Source: Bacillus chungangensis
Lineage (GTDB): Bacteria; Bacillota; Bacilli; Bacillales; Bacillaceae_C
Direction of reading: 5' to 3'
Assembly (NCBI RefSeq): GCF_030812995.1
Contig: NZ_JAUSTT010000001.1
Coordinates: 62,001 to 126,000 of the forward strand
DNA length: 64,000 bases
The notes beneath the pieces are model-generated. The model was given only the letters and a program-made list of their open reading frames with translations. It ran no database searches and had not been told where the DNA came from. Of this stretch, positions 55,981-64,000 are shown in pieces (positions within the stretch are counted from its first letter, which is position 1; every line of letters starts with the position of its first letter). The translations under genes were made by a program, and so were the position numbers.

Positions 55981-58242
55981 TTATACTTGTGGTTCATCGG
56001 TCCATTTTTTCTTCTTCTTTTCCGTCTTAATCGGACCATGCTTTTTCAGCTGGCGATTTTTAAAGACGAGCCACAGTTGTGCTGCAATGAAAATAGAAGA
56101 GTATGCTCCTGCAGTCAATCCTACTAAAAGCGCGATTGAAAAGCTGCGGATCGATTCACTTCCGAAAATAAGCAATGCCACAACGGTGACAATGACAGTT
56201 AAAACTGTATTTATAGAACGAGTGAGTGTTTGTCTTAACCCTTGATTGACAACATCTGCGATATCCTGATACGTTTTAAAACGCCGTTTTTTCCGCATAT
56301 TTTCACGGATTCTATCAAAAGTAACAATCGTATCATTAATGGAGTAACCAATAATTGTTAAAACCGCTGCAATAAATGTTAAATCAACCTCAATTCTTGT
56401 AGCACTGAAAAAGGCGATAATGGAAAAGGCAGCAAATAACAATGCAATAACAGCCGATAACCCCATATAAAACTCAAATCTAAAAGCGACATAAAGGATC
56501 AGGCCAATGGAAGCAATAGCAACTGCAAATAACGCATTCTTCGCTAATTCTTTCCCTACAGTTGGAGAAACGGTGCTAACATTTGGTTCAGATTCATATT
56601 TCTTAAGAAAATGAGATTTAAAGCCGGCAATTTCATCTTTTGTTAGCACGCCTTTATACGTGACAACAGCTACATCTTTATTGTTGCCAGATAAAATAAT
56701 TTCGTCCGCATCCATATCAAGCGAGTCCAATTCACTTTTAATTTCTTCGGTCGTCAACTGTTTATTTGCCATAATCTCGACACGAGTTCCACTTGTAAAA
56801 TCAATACTTAGATTCAAACGGAAAATCATTAGTAAAATACAACCAATGATCACGATGGCCGATGAAAGAATAAAGAATTTGTTTCGATGCTTTGCAAAAT
56901 CAAAGCGATCCCAGCGTGTCGGAAGATCGTGGGTATCATAGTTCTCAGACAAGTCTTTTATGTCACTTTTCTTTACACCAAACCAGCCTGGTTTATTTTT
57001 AAATATACGGCTATTCACCCATAAACCTAAAAACAGTCTTGAGCCGAAAACTGCGGTCAAAAAGCTTAGTAAAATACTAACAATCAGCATGGTTGCAAAC
57101 CCTTTTACAGAGCTTGTACCATACATAAATAACACAGCTCCAGCAAGCAAAGTTGTCACGTTCGCGTCTAAAATCGTTAAGAATGACGATTTATTTCCCG
57201 CATGGAATGCAGAGCGCAATGATTTTCCAACCTTTATCTCTTCTTTGATCCGCTCATAGGTGAGAATATTCGCATCAACGGCCATGCCAATCCCTAGTAT
57301 AAGTGCGGCAATACCAGGTAGTGTAAGTACACCATTCATTAGGTCAAAAACAAGTAAAATGAGATAAATATAAATAGAAAGCGTGATGGTTGCAATAAAC
57401 CCTGGGAAACGGTAGTAAACTAACATAAAGATAAAAATGATCGCAACACCAATGATCCCAGCAAAAATAGTTTTATCCAGCGCTTGCTCCCCAAACTTAG
57501 CACCAACAGAAGTAGAATAAATTTCATCTAACTTAACAGGGAGAGCTCCTGCATTTAACAGATTGGCAAGCTCTTTCGCTTCATTTACTGTAAAATTCCC
57601 TACGATGGAAACAGTTTCTTCGTGAAAAGCACGGTCAACATTGGCACTGGATATAAATTTAGGATTAGGGTTCTTTATTTCATTCACATAAGAATCTTTA
57701 CCCTCTTCGAAATCAAGCCAAATCACCATTTGATTTTGTGGATACATACTAGCGATTTTTTGTGTTACATCGCGAAATTTGTCACGATCCTTTAATTTCA
57801 AAGAGATGCTTGGACGATTTTGATCATCAAAGGTTTGTTGTGCGCCACCTTCCACTAAATCAGAACCATTAAGCAGCAAGTTGTCGTTCACATCACGAAA
57901 CGTCAGTTCTGCTTGCGTCGATAAGATCTCACGAGCTTGGTTTTGATCTTCAACACCAGCAAGCTGCACACGAATTCTGTTTTCTCCTTCAATTTGAAGG
58001 TTTGGTTCACTAACGCCAAGAACATTAATCCGCTTATCAAGTGCATCTTTAGTATTTAGCAGAATATCGTTGTTGATTTTTTGGCCATCTATTGGTTCAA
58101 CTTCATAAAGCACTTCGAATCCGCCTTGAAGATCGAGGCCAAGCTTGATATCTTTTATAATCCCTTTGGTTGTTCCTCCCATCAAACTCGCAAATAAAAT
58201 TACGATTAGAAAGAAGGCAAGTATTCGACTTCTTTTTACCAT
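55981..58242 (-). CDS. secDF: Protein translocase subunit SecDF (fused)
   Basis: A 753-residue fusion of SecD and SecF, twelve spans in total, using the proton gradient to pull secreted proteins out of the Sec channel. SecD half: LGLDLQGGFEVLYEV, external P1 domain (about residues 60–260), GIAALILGIGMAVDANILTYERIKEE. SecF half: RLNLSIDFTSGTRVEI and AAVLTIIGYSINDTIVTFDRIRENM. The fusion is typical of Bacilli. ATG at 58242 gives MVKRSRILAFF; GGAGG is 12 bases away, slightly long. Confidence 0.95.
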   Translation of the reverse strand: MVKRSRILAFFLIVILFASLMGGTTKGIIKDIKLGLDLQGGFEVLYEVEPIDGQKINNDILLNTKDALDKRINVLGVSEPNLQIEGENRIRVQLAGVEDQNQAREILSTQAELTFRDVNDNLLLNGSDLVEGGAQQTFDDQNRPSISLKLKDRDKFRDVTQKIASMYPQNQMVIWLDFEEGKDSYVNEIKNPNPKFISSANVDRAFHEETVSIVGNFTVNEAKELANLLNAGALPVKLDEIYSTSVGAKFGEQALDKTIFAGIIGVAIIFIFMLVYYRFPGFIATITLSIYIYLILLVFDLMNGVLTLPGIAALILGIGMAVDANILTYERIKEEIKVGKSLRSAFHAGNKSSFLTILDANVTTLLAGAVLFMYGTSSVKGFATMLIVSILLSFLTAVFGSRLFLGLWVNSRIFKNKPGWFGVKKSDIKDLSENYDTHDLPTRWDRFDFAKHRNKFFILSSAIVIIGCILLMIFRLNLSIDFTSGTRVEIMANKQLTTEEIKSELDSLDMDADEIILSGNNKDVAVVTYKGVLTKDEIAGFKSHFLKKYESEPNVSTVSPTVGKELAKNALFAVAIASIGLILYVAFRFEFYMGLSAVIALLFAAFSIIAFFSATRIEVDLTFIAAVLTIIGYSINDTIVTFDRIRENMRKKRRFKTYQDIADVVNQGLRQTLTRSINTVLTVIVTVVALLIFGSESIRSFSIALLVGLTAGAYSSIFIAAQLWLVFKNRQLKKHGPIKTEKKKKKWTDEPQV

Positions 58243-58445
58243 TATGTATGAAATCCTCCTTGCAAATTTAAACACGGAATGGCTTCGTTATTTAAAAAGA
58301 AACATCACCTTATTATGAATGACAAAAAAAAAGCTGTCAATTATTCTTAAAAAGAATGAATCACTTTCAGCTTAAAACAGTTTGCTTCAAAACTTGAAAG
58401 AAAGCAAAAGTGTAAGAAACGGAAATATTAATATATCTGATCTGC

Positions 58446-58760
58446 TCATTTTTGAGGGTTTAACAATTCTTGCATCTCTTCACTTTCAATATTAGCGAAC
58501 AAATTGGGAGAGCGAAATGCTTCGACTGTTGCAAAATTCATATAATCTCCAATTTTAAGAGACAATATGTCCGCAACTAGCTGATAGAGCACAGGTGGGC
58601 AATCCATTTTTCTCCATTTTTTCTTCGTTAGATAGTCCCATAACTCTTCATGCTTCACTTTTCCATAACCTAAAAGTAAAAATTCCTCCGCTTTGCTGGC
58701 TAATGCAGGCTGCAGTAGTTCGTAAAATTCATCAGATGGATGTGTGCTTTCATGCTTCAC
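58446..58760 (-). CDS. comN: ComN-like post-transcriptional regulator (YrzD)
   Basis: A 104-residue protein with EFLLLGYGKVKHEELWDYL and KKWRKMDCPPVLYQLVADIL, SLKIGDYMNFATVEAFRSPN, matching the small family of B. subtilis ComN, which affects localisation and accumulation of the comE competence mRNA. Position between secDF and spoVB matches. The 58761–59211 gap upstream holds no gene I can support. Confidence 0.85.
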   Translation of the reverse strand: MKHESTHPSDEFYELLQPALASKAEEFLLLGYGKVKHEELWDYLTKKKWRKMDCPPVLYQLVADILSLKIGDYMNFATVEAFRSPNLFANIESEEMQELLNPQK

Positions 58761-59211
58761 AGTGTGCCACTCCTTCCCGATAAAATTCTTTCTAATAACT
58801 TTTGTTGATGAAGTAGTCTAATAACTTGTCATGCTTTGTCCTTCTTCATGCATATACTTTATTAAATAGCTTCGTTATCAGTTCATGTCTGTAGCGTTAT
58901 TCATTTTCTCTAGCTGCATTGCCTATTTTACAAGCCCTTATAATAACATATTTCATTTCAATAAATTAATCATAGCACATGTTTTGACATTCAGCACGTC
59001 AAAAAATGTTGTTAATTGGGAGCCAATTGGTGCTAATCTTTCCAGTCTGCAAGCAGTAAACTCCTGTATATATAAAATAGTCAGCAAATGGAACAAAAAA
59101 GGGAGCTTGACGATAATGGGCTGATATGCTGTTTTTTTAAGCTGTTATATCAATGAGAGTAATGTTTGATTGTATATAGGTCTATTCTATTTTGAGAAGG
59201 CAGGGAATACA

Positions 59212-60756
59212 ATGTCAAAGTTTTTAAAAGGAACGATGATATTAATTTTAGCAGGGTTGATTACACGTGTACTTGGTTTTATCAATCGCATTGTCCTTGC
59301 ACGCATCATCGGAGAGGAAGGTGTTGGTCTATACATGATGGTTTTTCCAACGCTGATCCTTGTCATCACAATTACCCAGTTAGGCTTGCCAATCGCAATT
59401 TCTAAATGTGTAGCAGAAGCGGACGCAAAGGGTGATCAACAGAAAGTAAAAAAAATACTTGCAATTTCACTTGCCATCACCATCTCCCTTTCTATTATTT
59501 TTACACCAGTATTGATGGGAGCTGCGTCCATTTTGTCCAAAACTTTATTTACAGATCCAAGAACATATTATCCGCTCATCGCTATTACACCGATCATCCC
59601 AATCATTGCGATCTCTTCAGTTATTCGCGGCTATTTTCAAGGGAAACAGAATATGAAGCCTGCTGCATATTCACAAGTGTTAGAGCAATTAGTACGCATC
59701 GCACTTATTATTGTATTAACGAAATCCTTTCTGCCTTATGGTATTGAATTTGCTGCCGCAGGTGCGATGGGAGCCTCTGTCATAGGGGAGCTTGCTTCAC
59801 TTCTTTATTTATTTACTGTTTTTAAAATCAAAAAAACATTTCGGGTGCGACGAAAATTTTTTAAGTCCTTGTACGGGGGAAAACGAATTTTACAAGAATT
59901 GATGACTGTTGCTTTGCCAGCAACAGGAGGGCGATTAATCGGTTCTATTTCTTGGTTTTTAGAACCAATTGTAGTCTCCCATAGTCTAGCGCTTGCTGGT
60001 TTGACTGCTGCCGCTGCTACTAAGCAATACGGTCTATTAACAGGATACGCTTTGCCGCTTTTAATGCTGCCATCATTTATTACACACTCATTATCCACTT
60101 CACTAGTCCCAGCTATTAGTGAAGCAAACTCACAAAAAAATGTTTACTTGGTAGAATACCGCTTACAACAAGCATTGAGATTTGCTTTATTAACTGGTGG
60201 TTTATCTGTAGTTGTTTTATACGTTTTTGCAGAACCATTAATGACTATCATGTATGGTTCTACAAACGGAGCACAATTCGTCAAGTTAATGGCTCCTTTT
60301 TTCATTTTTCATTATTATCAAGGACCGCTTCAAGCAGTATTACAAGCCCTTAACTTAGCACGTGCTGCAATGATAAACAGCTTAATTGGTGCAGCCGTGA
60401 AAATTGCCGTTATTCTTGCACTGGCTTCCCTTCCACAATTCGGTATAGAAGGAGCAGCGCTTGGAATTGTAACTGGAACATTACTCGTAACACTCTTACA
60501 TTTTACAACCGTATTAAAACAGATTCAATTTACAGTTTACCTACTAGATTATGGGAAATTCTTTATAGCCATTTTGTTGACTGGATGGTTAGGACATATG
60601 TTTTTTACCCATTTTTACACAGAGCACTCGCTGATACTGCGATTACTTCATGCAATAATCTGGACAACACTGTTTTATCTTATTTTACTGTTTAGCTTTC
60701 GACTCATAAAAAAAGAGGACCTTTCAAGAATCCCCTTTTTAAAATCATTTTTTTAA
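59212..60756 (+). CDS. spoVB: Stage V sporulation protein B (MOP-family flippase)
   Basis: A 514-residue polytopic protein of the MATE/MurJ-like superfamily needed for spore cortex synthesis. It begins MSKFLKGTMILILAGLITRV and contains LARIIGEEGVGLYMMVFPTL, TQLGLPIAISKCVAEADAKG and RGYFQGKQNMKPAAYSQVLE, typical of SpoVB/polysaccharide exporters. About 14 spans. ATG at 59212 follows AGAAGGCAGGGA and gives the B. subtilis length. Divergent from comN, convergent with yrbG. Confidence 0.92.
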   Translation: MSKFLKGTMILILAGLITRVLGFINRIVLARIIGEEGVGLYMMVFPTLILVITITQLGLPIAISKCVAEADAKGDQQKVKKILAISLAITISLSIIFTPVLMGAASILSKTLFTDPRTYYPLIAITPIIPIIAISSVIRGYFQGKQNMKPAAYSQVLEQLVRIALIIVLTKSFLPYGIEFAAAGAMGASVIGELASLLYLFTVFKIKKTFRVRRKFFKSLYGGKRILQELMTVALPATGGRLIGSISWFLEPIVVSHSLALAGLTAAAATKQYGLLTGYALPLLMLPSFITHSLSTSLVPAISEANSQKNVYLVEYRLQQALRFALLTGGLSVVVLYVFAEPLMTIMYGSTNGAQFVKLMAPFFIFHYYQGPLQAVLQALNLARAAMINSLIGAAVKIAVILALASLPQFGIEGAALGIVTGTLLVTLLHFTTVLKQIQFTVYLLDYGKFFIAILLTGWLGHMFFTHFYTEHSLILRLLHAIIWTTLFYLILLFSFRLIKKEDLSRIPFLKSFF

Positions 60757-60817
60757 AGAGAGAATTCCTGTTTCATATTAACAACCAATCCATTTATTAT
60801 TTACTTTAGAATTGGCC

Positions 60818-61465
60818 TTATTTTTTAGACAAATGGACAAAAAACTTCCCATTTTCAAAACTACAAAACGAGATATCAGAAATTTGATGATAACCTAATT
60901 TCCTCAGTTCTCGTCTTAGCCATTGCTCTGTTTTATCTGTTAATTTCAAGTTATCATCTTGAATCCTTCCACCTAAAATAAGCGGCAGCGTATAGGATCC
61001 AGGTTTTCTTTTATTTCCTTTTTCAAAAACAGACAAATTACCAGTTGTTTCTAAAATTGCAAATTCGACATCACTGATATTTCGAATATTTTGTTGCCGC
61101 AATTGTGTGAGCAAGTCATCATAATTATAGCGCTGCTTTCGCATTTCTCTTTCATTAATTTTACCATTTCGGATAATGACGCTTGGCTTTCCGTCTACTA
61201 AGTAACGAAAAAATGTGCTTTTCAAAGATAAGTAAGCCATGCCAATTTGAATTAACAGTAGGACAATCATAGGAACAATTGTATTCAATAATGGATCGGT
61301 ATGCTGTTCAATCGAAACGACAGCCATTTCACCTATCATAATAAATATGACTAAATCTAGAATACTGAGTTCTGCGATTTCTCGTTTTCCCATTAAACGA
61401 AAAATAATGAGTATAACGGCATATAGTAAAATAGTCCGAAAAATGATAATTAGAAATTTTTCCAA
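60818..61465 (-). CDS. yrbG: DUF421 (YetF-type) membrane protein YrbG
   Basis: A 215-residue protein: three N-terminal spans (FRTILLYAVILIIFRLMGKR with the RxMGKRE motif, LDLVIFIMIGEMAVVSIEQ, IVPMIVLLLIQIGMAYLSL) followed by a soluble YetF-type domain (DGKPSVIIRNGKINEREMRK, DLLTQLRQQNIRNISDVEFA, ILETTGNLSVF). Function unknown; related proteins are linked to spores. TTG start after AGGAGGAAGTAAG. Position matches yrbG of B. subtilis. Confidence 0.9.
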   Translation of the reverse strand: MEKFLIIIFRTILLYAVILIIFRLMGKREIAELSILDLVIFIMIGEMAVVSIEQHTDPLLNTIVPMIVLLLIQIGMAYLSLKSTFFRYLVDGKPSVIIRNGKINEREMRKQRYNYDDLLTQLRQQNIRNISDVEFAILETTGNLSVFEKGNKRKPGSYTLPLILGGRIQDDNLKLTDKTEQWLRRELRKLGYHQISDISFCSFENGKFFVHLSKK

Positions 61466-61750
61466 CTTACTTCCTCCTAAAAAGTGTTGTTTATATGTAG
61501 TATGTGTAAAAAAAGAACGGTCAATAAGGTAAATTTTGTTATGAGCTTACAAAGTGCACTGTCCGTATCGTTTTAATGGTGGGGAAACATGAAAGAATCA
61601 GATAGAAATGTTTAGAATCCCCTTATTTTTTAAGGAAGTCGTTAGAAAAAAGAAAAAGATGCTTCTATATTGATCTACTGCTGCATATGCTTGGACAAAA
61701 GGGATAGAAGATAGCTCTAGTAGAGGTATTCGTAAAAGGGGGGGAAAATC

Positions 61751-62134
61751 ATCGAGTCAAGAAATTTAGGAATCGCAATATTATACGGAATGGTGACTAT
61801 TTTTGGTTTAATTATGATATCTAGTTTTATTTTTTCATTTATTCTGCGTTTTTCAAGTGTACAAGAAGATGCGATCCATTTGTTCGTCATGATTGCGGCC
61901 TTTGTAATAATGTTTGCAGGTGGCTTTATAGCCGGAGGGAAAGGAAAACAAAAAGGGTGGTTTCTTGGAGCAGCAACTGGCGTCATCTATACAGCGATTA
62001 TTTTTCTTTTTCAATTCTTAGCGCATGACAGCCTCTTTTCTTTAGAACAGCTTTTATACCATGTCTGTTATATACTTACTATCATGATGGGAGCAATTCT
62101 AGGTGTAAATATACACGGGCATGAAAGAGGCTAA
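61751..62134 (+). CDS. yrzE: TIGR04086-family membrane protein YrzE, possible AUC start
   Basis: About 127 residues with four spans, including VTIFGLIMISSFIFSFILRF, LFVMIAAFVIMFAGGFIAGG, then GKGKQKGWFLGAATGVIYTA and HVCYILTIMMGAILGVNIH; similar to B. subtilis YrzE. The family's N-terminus (SRNLGIAILYG, first span) is encoded upstream of the first ATG (61790). Between the preceding in-frame stop and that ATG no ATG, GTG or TTG occurs, while AAGGGGGGG (61736–61744) stands six bases before an ATC at 61751. So translation probably starts at ATC, or a start ATG has mutated. If 61790 is used the product is 114 residues. Confidence 0.8.
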   Translation: MESRNLGIAILYGMVTIFGLIMISSFIFSFILRFSSVQEDAIHLFVMIAAFVIMFAGGFIAGGKGKQKGWFLGAATGVIYTAIIFLFQFLAHDSLFSLEQLLYHVCYILTIMMGAILGVNIHGHERG

Positions 62135-62141
62135 ATTAGAT

Positions 62142-62574
62142 GGTCTTACTGCAATTAGGATAAAAAAGAGCTCCAAGTGGATCACAGCAGCTTGCTCTAC
62201 ATCGCTGCCTCTATCGCTAGTATTTCTCGTCCCTCTTTAGTGTCTGGATGGTTGCTTTTAAGATTCAAATTTCGGGAAATTCAGGAGAGAGGCATTTGTT
62301 ATTATATAATGAGAGATTCAAGTTCTTAGATAATGAAAAAATTACTTCGTTTAAATAAAGTGAAACTTCCATCAGTGGGAGTTTTCTCTCATCCCCTACT
62401 GATGAGAAGTAGAACAAAGGCTAAGATCGCAACGTCCTGTTGCAACGCCTTTGTGACCGACATCCTGTCGGCCCGAACCAATCGGACATTTACTGGCAGT
62501 ATCCCCACCTAGAGTTCTTCGAGTCCTCTTACTCTGAAGGTGGGGGTCTTACTGCCAGTTAGATGTGGGATAAA
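62142..62574 (+). repeat. Dispersed intergenic repeat, copy E, with a tail fragment before it
   Basis: Clear copy at 62357–62574: head AAAGTGAAACTTCCATCAGT, middle GATCGCAACGTCCTGTTGCA, tail AGGTGGGGG and ACTGCCAGTTAGATGTGGG. Just before, 62142–62170 (GGTCTTACTGCAATTAGGAT) is a scrap of another tail. Located between convergent yrzE and yajC. Confidence 0.8.
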
Positions 62575-62622
62575 AAGAAAAAGAAGCATGGTCACAAATT
62601 GTGAAATGCTTCTTTGCAATGT

Positions 62623-62901
62623 TTATTGAGTGCCTCCTGCTGATTCAAGGACATCGCGAATAGCAGCTCTATCATATGTAAGTCGAGTACTATCTCCGCA
62701 TTTAATAACGACCTTGCCTTCATCTAAAGCGTCAACTAATCCGTGAAGTCCACCGATCGTGACAATTTTATCTCCTTTTTGCAAATTGCTTTGCATTTGC
62801 TGTACTGCTTTTTGACGTTTTTGATTCGGTCGAATAAGCAAGAAATAAAATAAAACAAACATCAATAAAATTGGTCCTAATGTTGCTAACATGCCATCCA
62901 T
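62623..62901 (-). CDS. yajC: Preprotein translocase subunit YajC
   Basis: A 92-residue single-span protein: short periplasm-side head, span LATLGPILLMFVLFYFLLI, then RPNQKRQKAVQQMQSNLQKG and DKIVTIGGLHGLVDALDEGK, the YajC signature. It associates with SecDF and the Sec channel. It follows tgt by 19 bases, as in most bacteria. Confidence 0.95.
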   Translation of the reverse strand: MDGMLATLGPILLMFVLFYFLLIRPNQKRQKAVQQMQSNLQKGDKIVTIGGLHGLVDALDEGKVVIKCGDSTRLTYDRAAIRDVLESAGGTQ

Positions 62902-62920
62902 TTATTTCCCTCCTTTGTAT

Positions 62921-64000
<1,080 letters not shown>

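Overview
The window looks like the chromosome of a low-G+C, spore-forming member of the Bacillaceae. Most genes have direct counterparts in the Bacillus subtilis tgt–recD2–alaS–mtnN segment, and sporulation genes (a sigK half, spoVB, yjcZ- and yrzI-type genes) are present. I cannot name the genus. Comparisons with other species are from memory, not from a search.

Layout. (1) 1–4.7 kb is accessory DNA: a Tet(L)/Tet(K)-type efflux gene that runs off the left edge with its tetracycline leader peptide, a G+C-richer DUF1835 gene abutting a truncated IS1182 transposase, a DJ-1/PfpI fragment, a YjcZ peptide and paiA. It ends at the 5' half of sigK, which stops where the B. subtilis skin element interrupts this gene. 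(2) 5–10 kb: pepF, small sporulation-type ORFs, yrhC, mtnN, yrzA. (3) 10–23 kb: a block transcribed leftwards, namely yrrD, a zinc-ribbon gene, yrrI, T-box-alaS, ireB, ruvX, yrzB, mltG, trmR, udk, greA, pbpI and yrrS. (4) 23–26.4 kb: a small insertion (MFS pump, TetR repressor with palindromic operator, coiled-coil gene). (5) 26.6–33.4 kb: recD2, yrrB, mnmA, iscS-type yrvO, cymR and a YczE-type membrane protein. (6) 33.5–34.2 kb: nested mobile relics (Tn3 transposase start, tnpB remnant, IS605-type right end). (7) 35–42.4 kb: rarA, a complete yhcEFGHI-type ABC operon with a long palindromic operator, and an AI-2E-family transporter. (8) 42.5–64 kb: an orphan IS605-type end, tcdA, 6S RNA, aspS, T-box-hisS, yrzK, an SH3b amidase, dtd, relA, apt, recJ, yrvD, secDF, comN, spoVB, yrbG, yrzE, yajC and tgt.

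Functional themes are tRNA charging and modification (alaS, hisS, aspS, dtd, mnmA, tcdA, trmR, tgt), sulfur metabolism (yrvO, cymR, mtnN), genome maintenance (recD2, rarA, recJ, ruvX), envelope and secretion (mltG, pbpI, amidase, secDF, yajC, spoVB), stringent response and nucleotide salvage (relA, apt, udk), and efflux. A family of structured intergenic repeats (five clear copies, all in one orientation, plus degenerate pieces) is scattered over the window. No tRNA, rRNA or CRISPR array was seen.
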